Below the pieces are notes generated by a model, which saw only the letters and a program-made list of their open reading frames with translations, was not told where the DNA came from and ran no database searches. Position numbers and translations under genes: made by a program. Shown in pieces: positions 17,923-25,769 of a stretch of 64,000 nucleotides of DNA; within the stretch, counting starts at the first letter, position 1, and every line of letters starts with the position of its first letter. The stretch covers positions 3,038,001 to 3,102,000 of the forward strand of contig JASGKG010000001.1 in assembly GCA_047600805.1 (NCBI GenBank), in the 5' to 3' direction. The stretch is from JADKHC01 sp047600805 (GTDB lineage: Bacteria > Verrucomicrobiota > Verrucomicrobiia > Opitutales > Opitutaceae).

Positions 17923-18426
17923 TTAGGCTTTGGCTTCACCTTCGGCAGGTGCAGCGGCGGGCGCTTCGGCGGCAGGAGCAGCTTCAGCGGCGGCCTTCTT
18001 GCCCTTACCGGACTTGCGCTTGCTCTTCTTGTAGCCCGTGTCGTCAGCCTTCACGAACTCGATGAGAGCCATTTCAGCGGCGTCGTTCTGGCGAGGAGCA
18101 CCCAGCTTGTAGATGCGGGTGTAACCGCCGCTACGATTCGCGAACTCTTTGTACTTCTCGTTGAAGAGGGCGGTGAGTGCGTTTTCGTCGCGGAGGTCGG
18201 AGTGAGCCAAACGGCGCAGGTGCAGGGCATCCTTCTTCTCGGTTTTTGCCGCGGCTTTCTTGGCCTTGGTGATCAGCTTTTCGACAAAGGGGCGGAGAGC
18301 CTTGGCCTTCGTGAGAGTGGTCTGGATGCGGCCGTGCGTGATCAGCGAGGCAGCAAGGTTGGAGAGCATGGCCTCGCGGTGTTCGCGGGTCACGCCCAAG
18401 GAGGCACGATGTTTGTTATGACGCAT
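17923..18426 (-). CDS. rplQ: 50S ribosomal protein L17 with long C-terminal tail
   Basis: Large-subunit protein near the exit tunnel. The first 120 residues are standard (MRHNKHRASLGVTREHREAM). It has 167 residues against about 120-130 usually. The extra part is a Lys-rich then Ala/Pro/Glu-rich tail (KKSKRKSGKGKK, APAAEAPAAAPAEGEAKA). It is the last gene of the alpha operon, 163 bases after rpoA, and the gap holds a heptamer repeat structure. A terminator follows. Confidence 0.98.
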   Translation of the reverse strand: MRHNKHRASLGVTREHREAMLSNLAASLITHGRIQTTLTKAKALRPFVEKLITKAKKAAAKTEKKDALHLRRLAHSDLRDENALTALFNEKYKEFANRSGGYTRIYKLGAPRQNDAAEMALIEFVKADDTGYKKSKRKSGKGKKAAAEAAPAAEAPAAAPAEGEAKA

Positions 18427-18511
18427 TGTATTTGTTTATTGGTTGGCCCCCGATCGGCAATCCGGTCGCAGCGTTGAGCGGCAGCGGACGGCGCGAGAGC
18501 CAAGTTGAAAT

Positions 18512-18575
18512 GAATTCAGGAGCGAGAAGTCAGGATGCAAGGAGCCCGGATATTCTGAATCCTGACTCCTGAATC
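18512..18575. repeat. TCAGGA-type heptamer repeats forming a large hairpin between rpoA and rplQ
   Basis: On the plus strand ATTCAGGAG (18514-18522) and TCAGGAT (18530-18536) are mirrored by ATCCTGA and CTCCTGAAT (18559-18574), with a further TTCTGAATCC. The two arms give about 16 bp of pairing with a small bulge. No T-tract follows on either strand. Low-complexity runs of this TCAGGAG/ATCCTGA kind occur between genes in many bacteria. Confidence 0.6.
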
Positions 18576-18589
18576 CCAAATTTTTCTGC

Positions 18590-19591
18590 TTAGAGATCCT
18601 TTTTGTTGTCGAGGAGGCGCTCGTCGAATTTCATGCCGAGAGACAGGCCGAGAGCTTCGAGCTTTTCCTTGATTTCGTTGAGAGACTTCTTGCCGAAGTT
18701 GCGGTACTTGAGCATTTCCTGCTCGGTCTTCATCGCGAGTTCGCCAACCGTGGTTATGTTCGCGTTGTTCAAGCAGTTCGCAGCGCGAACGGAGAGCTCG
18801 ATTTCGTTGACCGACATGTTGAGGAGCTTGCGGAGCTTGTTCTGCTCTTCGCTGACCTCGCTCTGCTGGCTTTCGAATTCGAACTGCTCGTCGCTGACGC
18901 GATCGAACACATCGAGGTGGTGCTTGAGGATCGAAGCGGATTGCTTCAGTGCATCGTCCGGAGTGATACGACCGTCGGTCCAGACTTCGAGGAGCAACTT
19001 GTCGTAATCGGTAATCTGGCCGACGCGAGTTGCCTCGACGGCGTACTTCACGAGACGAACCGGACTAAAGAGGGAATCGATCGGAATAACGCCGATCGCC
19101 TGGTCTTCCTTCTTGTTCTGCTCGCCAGGATAGTAACCACGGCCGGTCTTGATCTCGATTTCGGCTTCGAACGGACGGGCCTTGTCGAGCGTGCAGATGA
19201 CCTGCTCGGGATTGACGATCTGGATCGCGGGATCGGGCTGAATGTCGGCCGCCGTAACCGGACCTTCACGATTGACCTTGATGGACAGCGTGACGGGTTC
19301 GCGTTTCTGGGAGACGATGAGAATCTTCTTCAGATTCAGCACGATGTCCGTGACGTCTTCGACGACGCCCTCGATGCTTTGGAATTCGTGATTAACGCTC
19401 TCGATCTTGATGGACGAGATAGCGGAACCCTCGATGGAGCTGAGGAGCACGCGGCGAAGTGAGTTGCCGATGGTATGGCCGTAACCGGCCTCGAAGGGTT
19501 CGGCGACGAACTTTGCGTAGGTCGACGTGGCGCCTTCCTCTACTTTGGTGAGCTTGGAGGGGAGTTCGAACTTTCCGAGACGTTTTGGCAT
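18590..19591 (-). CDS. rpoA: RNA polymerase subunit alpha
   Basis: Scaffold for core polymerase assembly and contact for UP elements and activators. It has 333 residues. The N-terminal dimerisation domain includes FEAGYGHTIGNSLRRVLLSS near residue 32. After a flexible linker, the C-terminal helix-hairpin-helix domain (about 255-320) has VRAANCLNNANITTVGEL and RNFGKKSLNEIKEKL. It lies between rpsD and rplQ as in most bacteria. Confidence 0.99.
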   Translation of the reverse strand: MPKRLGKFELPSKLTKVEEGATSTYAKFVAEPFEAGYGHTIGNSLRRVLLSSIEGSAISSIKIESVNHEFQSIEGVVEDVTDIVLNLKKILIVSQKREPVTLSIKVNREGPVTAADIQPDPAIQIVNPEQVICTLDKARPFEAEIEIKTGRGYYPGEQNKKEDQAIGVIPIDSLFSPVRLVKYAVEATRVGQITDYDKLLLEVWTDGRITPDDALKQSASILKHHLDVFDRVSDEQFEFESQQSEVSEEQNKLRKLLNMSVNEIELSVRAANCLNNANITTVGELAMKTEQEMLKYRNFGKKSLNEIKEKLEALGLSLGMKFDERLLDNKKDL

Positions 19592-19649
19592 GGTTGTGAA
19601 CTCTGCAGGTTGAGGAATGAGGGTAAATGGTTGTTGAATACGAAAAAGC

Positions 19650-20261
19650 TCAGAAGCGCGAGTAGAACTCGACGATGAGCTGTTCGTTGATACCGGGCTC
19701 CATTTCGTCGCGGGTCGGCAGACGATTGACAGTGGCCTTGAAGGCTTCGGCGTTCATCGTGAGCCAGCCAGGGACGTTGCGGGCACGGTTCTCTTCGAGG
19801 CATCGCGTCGCAAGTTGACGAGAGGTCGGCGTGTTCTTCACTTCGATCTCGTCGCCGGGCTGCACGTTGTAGCTCGAGATGTCGACCTTATGGCCATTCA
19901 CGCGGATGTGGCCGTGGTTGACGAACTGGCGAGCGGCAGCGCGGGACTTGGCGAGGCCGAGGAGATAAACCACGCTGTCGAGACGAGTCTCGAGGAGCTG
20001 GAGGAAGCGTTCGCCGGTAACGCCGCGTTCGCGCTTGGCGTTTTCGAACACGCGACGGAACTGGCGTTCAAGCAAACCGTAGATGTAACGGAGCTTTTGC
20101 TTTTCGTTCAAGCCAACCGCGTACTCAGAGAGCTTGCGGCGGAGCTTCGGGCCGTGCTGGCCAGGAGGATAATTGCGTTTTTCGAAGGCCTTGGTGGCGC
20201 CGAAGATCGGCTGGGAAAAACGGCGGCTGATTCGGGTGGTTGGGCCGGTGTAACGAGCCAT
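19650..20261 (-). CDS. rpsD: 30S ribosomal protein S4 (zinc-free form)
   Basis: Primary 16S rRNA binder and translational regulator in model species. It has 203 residues. The N-terminus MARYTGPTTRISRRFS lacks the four zinc cysteines of the C-plus form. The S4 RNA-binding domain begins near residue 93 (LETRLDSVVYLLGLAKS) and includes FVNHGHIRVNG. The C-terminus is IVEFYSRF. It lies 43 bases after rpsK and 58 before rpoA. Confidence 0.99.
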   Translation of the reverse strand: MARYTGPTTRISRRFSQPIFGATKAFEKRNYPPGQHGPKLRRKLSEYAVGLNEKQKLRYIYGLLERQFRRVFENAKRERGVTGERFLQLLETRLDSVVYLLGLAKSRAAARQFVNHGHIRVNGHKVDISSYNVQPGDEIEVKNTPTSRQLATRCLEENRARNVPGWLTMNAEAFKATVNRLPTRDEMEPGINEQLIVEFYSRF

Positions 20262-20304
20262 GGTATAACCTGTAATTTAAAATGTTGGACTTGGAGTGGG
20301 CGTA

Positions 20305-20904
20305 TTACACGCGACGGCGCTTGCGGGGGCGGCAGCCGTTGTGCGGAACAGGCGTAACGTCGACGATCGAAACGATTTCGAGGCCGATGGCTTGGAGCGC
20401 GCGAATCGCGGAATCACGGCCGAGGCCGGGACCGCTGACTTCGATCACAACGTCTTTCAGCCCGTGGGCCATGGCGTTGCGGGCGGCATCCTGAGCGACA
20501 ACCTGCGCAGCGTAAGCCGTGGACTTACGGGAACCGCGGAAGTTGCACTTGCCGGCCGAGGACCACGAAATGACTTGGCCCTTGGCATCGGTTATGGAGA
20601 CGATCGTATTGTTGAACGACGCGAGAATGTGCGCGACGCCGGAGGTGACGTTCTTGGAGCCTTTGGCTTTGCGAACTTTAATGGCGCCCAGCTCTTCCTT
20701 GAGGAGGTCCTCAGCGGTCGGCTGTTTGGCAACGCCGCCGATGAGTTCGACGGGCTTATCAGAGGCGGCCGGAGCGGCTGCCTGTTCAGCGGCAGGAGCC
20801 TTGGCGGGCTTTTCAGCGGCCGGGGCTTTGCCTTCGGTACCGGCGGCGGCCGGAGCGGCTTCCTTCTTGGGAGCTTTCTTGGGAGCGGACTTTTCTTCAG
20901 CCAT
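20305..20904 (-). CDS. rpsK: 30S ribosomal protein S11 with N-terminal extension
   Basis: Platform protein of the 30S decoding region. The core starts near residue 80 (SGVAHILASFNNTIVSITD) and ends PHNGCRPRKRRRV as usual. The protein has 199 residues against about 130. The first 70 are Lys/Ala/Pro-rich and low-complexity (EEKSAPKKAPKKEAAPAAA). The ATG at 20904 is the only reasonable start and the extension is open throughout. It lies 13 bases after rpsM. Confidence 0.98.
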   Translation of the reverse strand: MAEEKSAPKKAPKKEAAPAAAGTEGKAPAAEKPAKAPAAEQAAAPAASDKPVELIGGVAKQPTAEDLLKEELGAIKVRKAKGSKNVTSGVAHILASFNNTIVSITDAKGQVISWSSAGKCNFRGSRKSTAYAAQVVAQDAARNAMAHGLKDVVIEVSGPGLGRDSAIRALQAIGLEIVSIVDVTPVPHNGCRPRKRRRV

Positions 20905-20917
20905 GACGTTTTAAAGT

Positions 20918-21295
20918 TTATTCCTTAGCTTTGGTTACGCCCACTGTACGGCGAGGCCCCTTGCGGGTACGGGCATTGGTGCTGGTGCGCTGACCGCGGA
21001 CGGGCAGGCTCTTGCGGTGGCGGACGCCACGGTAGCAATTGATCGCCTGGAGGCGCTTGAGATTGCCGGCGATTTCGCGGCGGAGATCACCTTCGACCAC
21101 CCACTTGTGTTCGGTGATGATCTGAAGGATCTTGTTAAGCTGCTCCTCGGACAAATCCGAGGCGCGCATGTTGGCATCGAGGCTGGCTTCCTGAACGATC
21201 TGATCAGCGCGCTGCGGTCCAATTCCGTAAATGTAACGGAGGGAAAACGCGACTTTCTTCTTCGCGGGAATTTCTACACCGAGGAGACGTGGCAT
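20918..21295 (-). CDS. rpsM: 30S ribosomal protein S13
   Basis: Head protein that contacts P-site tRNA and the B1 bridge to the 50S subunit. It has 125 residues. The N-terminus MPRLLGVEIPAKKKVAFSL, the helix-hairpin-helix YIYGIGPQRADQIV near residue 23, and the basic tail RGQRTSTNARTRKGPRRTVG are all standard. It follows map directly (39-base gap) without the infA and rpmJ genes that often lie here. Confidence 0.99.
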   Translation of the reverse strand: MPRLLGVEIPAKKKVAFSLRYIYGIGPQRADQIVQEASLDANMRASDLSEEQLNKILQIITEHKWVVEGDLRREIAGNLKRLQAINCYRGVRHRKSLPVRGQRTSTNARTRKGPRRTVGVTKAKE

Positions 21296-21334
21296 GTTGT
21301 TTTGAGTTAGAGTTTAGTTTTGGAAATTGAAAAT

Positions 21335-22141
21335 TTACGAGGCGGCCGCCGGAGCAGCTGCGGGACTGGCCGGGCGCGGGATCGTGAGGATCTCGGGGCC
21401 CTGTTCTGTCGTGAGCACCGTATGTTCGAAGTGAGCGGAGGGAGAACCATCTGTCGTAACCACGGTCCAGCCGTCAGCCAGCGTGCGAGTGCGATAGCCG
21501 CCCATGTTCACCATGGGCTCGATCGCAAGCGTCATACCAGGACGAATTGGTTCGGTCTTCTTCTTCGGGCGCTCGAGGAAGTTCGGAATTTGCGGTTCCT
21601 CGTGCATCGAAACACCAACACCGTGACCAACCATGTCGCGCACCACACTGAAGCCGTGCGATTCGACGTATTTTTGGACCGCCTCGGAAATATCGCCGAT
21701 GCGATTTCCGACCGTAGCTTGTCGAATGCCGATGGCCAAAGCTTCTTCGGTGACGCGCAACAGCTCGTCAACTCGTGCGGGCACCTGCCCTACTTTGACG
21801 GTGTAAGCGTTGTCGCCGATGTAGCCGTTGTACTGAACGACAATGTCGAGCGATATGACGTCTCCGTCGCGGAGGATGCGTTTCAGCGATCCAATCCCAT
21901 GAACGACTTCTTCGTTCACCGAGAGGCAGCTGTAGGCGGGATAGCGGCGGTTGCCGATCTGGTAGCCGTAACAGGCGCTTCTAGCTCCGTACTGCGCGAT
22001 CAATTCGCGCGCAGCCTGATCCAAGTCATAAGTCGACACGCCCGGGGCAACGCGTTCTTTCAAACGCTGCAGAACCGTGGCGGCGACGGCGCACGCTTCA
22101 CGCATCTTGGCAATTCCCTCTTTGTTTTTGATCGGGATCAT
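21335..22141 (-). CDS. map: methionine aminopeptidase, type I
   Basis: Removes the initiator methionine from nascent proteins. The 268-residue protein starts at MIPIKNKEG (ATG 22141). All metal ligands are visible: Asp in SLDIVVQYNG and GDNAYTVKVG, His in GHGVGVSMHEEP, Glu in TLAIEPMVN, and Glu in AHFEHTVLTTEQG. A short Pro/Ala tail (PRPASPAAAPAAAS) is extra. The ATG lies one base after the stop of the adenylate-kinase-like gene, so the two are coupled. Confidence 0.98.
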   Translation of the reverse strand: MIPIKNKEGIAKMREACAVAATVLQRLKERVAPGVSTYDLDQAARELIAQYGARSACYGYQIGNRRYPAYSCLSVNEEVVHGIGSLKRILRDGDVISLDIVVQYNGYIGDNAYTVKVGQVPARVDELLRVTEEALAIGIRQATVGNRIGDISEAVQKYVESHGFSVVRDMVGHGVGVSMHEEPQIPNFLERPKKKTEPIRPGMTLAIEPMVNMGGYRTRTLADGWTVVTTDGSPSAHFEHTVLTTEQGPEILTIPRPASPAAAPAAAS

Positions 22142-22142
22142 G

Positions 22143-22559
22143 TCAGGCCGCGATGTCGTCAGCCTCAACAAGGAGGCCGAGCGTACGATAGTGTTCGACG
22201 ACGGAATTGCTCGAAATGGATTCGTCGACAATCACGCCATGTAGCGCTTCGTCGCGGGCTTCGAGCCATTCATCAAACACCTTAGCTTGGAGCAACGTAG
22301 CCGGGAAGCCACTGAGGGCAAAACCCGCATCAGGTTTACGCGCCCAAAACCAGCGGCGCATCAGCGCTAGCGTGGTCTCGTCATCCAAGGTTTTACCTTG
22401 GCGGGCCGCTTTTTCGGCTGCTACACCGACAGCGGTTCGACGCGAAATCTCCTGCCGCATCAGACCAGCGGGAGAGACGTGCTCAATATTCAAAGAACGG
22501 GTTTGGTTCATCAAGTTTTCAGTCCGAGAACTCGGCAAACCAAGGAACAAGATTCTAAT
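22143..22559 (-). CDS. degenerate adenylate-kinase-like protein (probable pseudoenzyme)
   Basis: It sits exactly where adk normally lies, between secY and map. From position 22559 the frame reads RILFLGLPSSRTE, then EHVSPAGLMRQEI, DDETTLALMRRW and GFALSGFPATLLQAK. These align segment by segment with adenylate kinase (RIILLGAPGAGKGT, ISTGDMLR, VTDELVIALVKER, GFLLDGFPRTIPQA). The P-loop Lys is Thr, the TGD motif is PAG, and the DGFPR Asp and Arg are Ser and Ala. The LID and most of the CORE C-terminus are missing, so kinase activity is very unlikely. The matching start would be an ATT; ATG 22511 (MNQTRSL) and TTG 22550 are alternatives. No frameshift is present and the stop is coupled to map, so it may be translated. 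Confidence 0.7.
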   Translation of the reverse strand: MRILFLGLPSSRTENLMNQTRSLNIEHVSPAGLMRQEISRRTAVGVAAEKAARQGKTLDDETTLALMRRWFWARKPDAGFALSGFPATLLQAKVFDEWLEARDEALHGVIVDESISSNSVVEHYRTLGLLVEADDIAA

Positions 22560-22635
22560 TTTGGCGGGATCGCCGCAATTGGAAAAGAGGTCAGAAAGTG
22601 AAGACTGCCGGACCAAAGTAAAGAACGAATTGCGC

Positions 22636-24120
22636 TTAGAGCTGCTTGGCGAACCACGCAACGATACCGGTCAGGAACAACGCACCCAAGACCATCCAGA
22701 GCTTACCGACGGTCTTGAGGTCAGCGGCTTCGCCGAGAGCGCCAGCAACCGCCGGATTACGGGAGCGGATACGACCTTTTTTGAGGAAGCCGTCGTAGTG
22801 ACGCTGCAGAAGGAAAGTTTCAACCTGACGCATCGTGTCGAGGATGACGCCGACGGTGATCAACATACCGGTGCCGCCGAAGAAATAGGCCACACGTTGC
22901 GGAACGTTGAGTTCGAACAAAAGGATATCAGGGGTGACCGCGATCAAAGTCAGGGCGATTGCGCCCGCCAGAGTCATGCGGGTCATGATGAAATCCAAGA
23001 AGCTGGCGGTCGGCTCGCCAGGGCGGACGCCCGGGATATAGCCGCCGTATTTCTTGAGATCATCGGCGATCTGGATCGGCTTGAACATCACCGATACCCA
23101 GAAGTAGCTGAAAAACAGAATCAAAACGGTGTAGCCGGTGTAGTAAGTCCAATGACCGCGGAGGAGATTTGCCGAGAACTCGCTCATCCACTTCCAGTGC
23201 ATGTAAGCGCCGAGCCAGGAGAAAATCTGCTGCGGGAACATCAGAATCGCGCTGGCGAAGATGACGGGCATAACGCCGGAGTAATTGATCTTCAGCGGGA
23301 GGAAGGAGCTCTGACCGCCCATGACCTTGTTGCCCACCACGCGCTTCGCGTACTGGACCGGAATCTTACGCTGCCCCTGCACAATCATGATGATAAAGAC
23401 GATCACCAAGACGAAGAGGAGGAGCATCACGATTGCATGACCTAGATTGAGCTTGGCCACGCCGATGGCGCCGAAGAACAGGTTCTTGGTAGCCGAAGCC
23501 GCACCTGGGATGTCGGCCAAAATACCGATCGTGATGAGGAGCGAAACGCCGTTGCCGATGCCGCGCTGCGTGATCTGCTCGCCGAGCCACATCAAAAGCA
23601 GCGTGCCCGCGGTCAGGAAAATGGTCGAGGTCACCAAGAAGCTCCATCTCGGAGCGATCACGATGCGACCTTCGAAGCCGGAACCGAACAGCTGAGCCGG
23701 ATTTTCGAGCGCCAGAATCAGCAAAACAGCCTGAAAAATACAGATCGCGACAGTCGCATAACGCGTGTATTGCGTGAGCTTTTGGCGACCAACGTCGCCT
23801 TCTTGGGCGAGACGGCTGAGTGCCGGAACCACCGCGGACATCAGCTGGAAAATAATCGATGCGCTGATGTAAGGCATGATACCCAACGCACAAACGGCAC
23901 CCTTAATGAGGGCACCACCCGTGAACATGTTGTACAAGCTGGCCATCGCTCCGCCGGCACCGCCCGTCTGAGTGCGGAAAAATTCCTGCAGCGGCTGTGG
24001 GTCGATTCCGGGAAGCGGAATGTGCGCACCCACGCGAGCGATGAACAGAAGCGCCAACGTGTAGAAGATTCTCGAGCGCAGCTCGGGAATCTTCATTGAG
24101 TTCGTGAAAGCGGAGAGCAC
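22636..24120 (-). CDS. secY: preprotein translocase subunit SecY
   Basis: Channel of the Sec translocon in the inner membrane. It has 494 residues, somewhat longer than the E. coli protein, with ten hydrophobic segments. The start is GTG at 24120 (MLSAFTNSMKIPELR), followed by IARVGAHIPLPGID. The plug and first periplasmic loop, and the cytoplasmic C5 region TASFLDFIMTRMTLAGA, are recognisable. Its partner SecE is at 49192-49407. It follows rplO by 105 bases with a hairpin between. Confidence 0.98.
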   Translation of the reverse strand: MLSAFTNSMKIPELRSRIFYTLALLFIARVGAHIPLPGIDPQPLQEFFRTQTGGAGGAMASLYNMFTGGALIKGAVCALGIMPYISASIIFQLMSAVVPALSRLAQEGDVGRQKLTQYTRYATVAICIFQAVLLILALENPAQLFGSGFEGRIVIAPRWSFLVTSTIFLTAGTLLLMWLGEQITQRGIGNGVSLLITIGILADIPGAASATKNLFFGAIGVAKLNLGHAIVMLLLFVLVIVFIIMIVQGQRKIPVQYAKRVVGNKVMGGQSSFLPLKINYSGVMPVIFASAILMFPQQIFSWLGAYMHWKWMSEFSANLLRGHWTYYTGYTVLILFFSYFWVSVMFKPIQIADDLKKYGGYIPGVRPGEPTASFLDFIMTRMTLAGAIALTLIAVTPDILLFELNVPQRVAYFFGGTGMLITVGVILDTMRQVETFLLQRHYDGFLKKGRIRSRNPAVAGALGEAADLKTVGKLWMVLGALFLTGIVAWFAKQL

Positions 24121-24165
24121 GGGGTTGTGTGGTCAGGTTAAAAAGTGCGATCTTTAATACCGGAA

Positions 24166-24199
24166 GCGGATTTAGCCAGTTTGAATTGGTTAAATCCGC
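24166..24199. repeat. strong hairpin between rplO and secY
   Basis: GCGGATTTAGCCA (24166-24178) pairs with TGGTTAAATCCGC (24187-24199) over 13 bp with one G-T pair and an 8-base loop. No T-tract follows on either strand, so it may be an mRNA processing or translation-control element rather than a terminator. Confidence 0.55.
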
Positions 24200-24225
24200 G
24201 AACCGAATATCAGATTTTTCCGGCC

Positions 24226-24672
24226 TTAGGCCGTGATAGCTTGGCCGCCAGCTTTCTCAAGCTTGGCTTTGGCCGACTCAGAAAACTTCGCAGCCGTGAC
24301 TTTGAGCGCGCGGCTGATTTCGCCGTTGCCGAGAACCTTGATCTGGGTTTCGCCCGCGCGAATCAGGCCGTTTTGGCTCAGAACCTCAGCGTTTACCTCG
24401 GAGATGGAGGCGTCGAGGTTGGCGAGATCGCCTACGTTCACCGTGGCGAAGCTGGTGCGGAAGTTGTAATTGTTGAAGCCGCGGTGCGGGAGCTTGCGAT
24501 AAAGGGGCATCTGGCCGCCTTCGAAACCGGGACGGATGCTGCCGCCGGAACGGGCAGTCTGGCCTTTGCCACCTTTGCCAGAGGTCTTGCCGTGGCCGCC
24601 GCCTTCGCCGCAGCCAACGCGCTTCTTGCGGTGCACAGCACCGGGGACGTTCTTGAGTTCGTGAAGTTTCAT
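24226..24672 (-). CDS. rplO: 50S ribosomal protein L15
   Basis: Late-assembly large-subunit protein. It has 148 residues from the ATG at 24672 (MKLHELKNVPGA), which has a GAGG ribosome-binding sequence about 8 bases upstream. The glycine-rich start GCGEGGGHGKTSGKGGKGQ and FEGGQMPLYRKLPHRGF are diagnostic. It follows rpsE with only 60 bases between, so the rpmD (L30) gene usually found here is absent. Confidence 0.99.
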   Translation of the reverse strand: MKLHELKNVPGAVHRKKRVGCGEGGGHGKTSGKGGKGQTARSGGSIRPGFEGGQMPLYRKLPHRGFNNYNFRTSFATVNVGDLANLDASISEVNAEVLSQNGLIRAGETQIKVLGNGEISRALKVTAAKFSESAKAKLEKAGGQAITA

Positions 24673-24732
24673 AGTGATTCCTCTATAACGCCCCGCCAGC
24701 GACAAAAGCCGGCGGGACTCGGATGAGTTCTA

Positions 24733-25350
24733 TTAAGCGGTTGTACGCGTGGCCTTGATCTGTTCGGCCAGGCGGAGCTTGCGAAGACCGTTCAGCGTCG
24801 CGTGAACGACGGCGATGTGGTTCTTCGAGCCCATGGACTTGGTCAGCACGTTCTTGACGCCAGCGGCTTCGAGAACAGCGCGCACGCCACCACCAGCGAT
24901 GAGGCCGGTACCGGGCGAAGCGGGCTTCAGGAGAACTTTGCCACCGTCGTATTCGCCAAAGACATCGTGCGGAATAGTGTCGCCCTTGATCTTGACGTTG
25001 ACGAGGTGCTTCTTGGCGTGCTCGGTGCTTTTCTTGATGGCGTCCGGCACTTCGTTGGCTTTGCCGTAACCGATGCCGATGTTGCCCTTGCGATCGCCGA
25101 CTACGGCGAGCGCGGAGAAGCTAAAACGACGGCCACCTTTAACGACCTTGGCGCAACGGTTGATGTAAACAACCTTTTCAACCATGTCGTTTTCACCTTC
25201 AGGCTTTTCAGGCGCGCGGTTATCGCGACGAGGACCACGATTGGAATCACGACGGCCACCGCCGCGGTTTTCGCGGGGTTGGCTGGCAGGAGCAGACGGA
25301 GCGGCCGGAGCAGCTTCGGGGGATGTCGGAGGATTGGTTTCGTTGCTCAT
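24733..25350 (-). CDS. rpsE: 30S ribosomal protein S5 with N-terminal extension
   Basis: Fidelity protein of the 30S subunit. The double-stranded-RNA-binding part starts near residue 56 (MVEKVVYINRCAKVVKGG) and the second domain has AGGGVRAVLEAAGV. It has 205 residues against about 165. The first 50 are Pro/Ala then Arg/Gly-rich (PAAPSAPASQPRENRGGGRR). It lies 6 bases after rplR. An internal ATG at the core start exists but the extension shares the operon's tail style, so the long form is kept. Confidence 0.97.
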   Translation of the reverse strand: MSNETNPPTSPEAAPAAPSAPASQPRENRGGGRRDSNRGPRRDNRAPEKPEGENDMVEKVVYINRCAKVVKGGRRFSFSALAVVGDRKGNIGIGYGKANEVPDAIKKSTEHAKKHLVNVKIKGDTIPHDVFGEYDGGKVLLKPASPGTGLIAGGGVRAVLEAAGVKNVLTKSMGSKNHIAVVHATLNGLRKLRLAEQIKATRTTA

Positions 25351-25356
25351 GTGTGA

Positions 25357-25719
25357 TTAGAATACGAGACCGCCTTCACGAGCGGCGTCTGCGAAGACTT
25401 TAACTTTACCGTGATAACGTGCACCCGAGCGGTCGAATACGACGGAGCTCAAGCCGGCAGCTTTGGCCTTGGCAGCAAAAGCGGAGCCGAGTTCCTTTGC
25501 ACCAGCGAGGTTGGCGGCGAGCTTCTTTTTGCGAAGTTCGGCGTCGAGACTCGACAGAAACACGAGGGTTTTGGCGGTGTCGTCGTTGATGGCCTGGGCG
25601 TAGATGTGCTTGCCGGTGAAACGAACGCTGAGACGCGGACGTTCGGCAGTGCCTTGGACCTTTTTGCGAATTCTCCAGCGGCGTTTCTGGAGGAGGTCGG
25701 CTTTGCGGATAGTGTTCAC
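25357..25719 (-). CDS. rplR: 50S ribosomal protein L18
   Basis: Binds 5S rRNA with L5. It has 120 residues and a GTG start at 25719 (MNTIRKADLLQKRRWRIR). The core RLSVRFTGKHIYAQAIND and the C-terminus FDRSGARYHGKVKVFADAAREGGLVF-type ending (RYHGKVKVFADAAREGG) are standard. It is placed between rplF and rpsE as usual. Confidence 0.98.
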   Translation of the reverse strand: MNTIRKADLLQKRRWRIRKKVQGTAERPRLSVRFTGKHIYAQAINDDTAKTLVFLSSLDAELRKKKLAANLAGAKELGSAFAAKAKAAGLSSVVFDRSGARYHGKVKVFADAAREGGLVF

Positions 25720-25769
25720 AACAAAATTTCGATTTAAAGTTTGGCGGTTGAAGGAGGTTTCGGCCGGCC

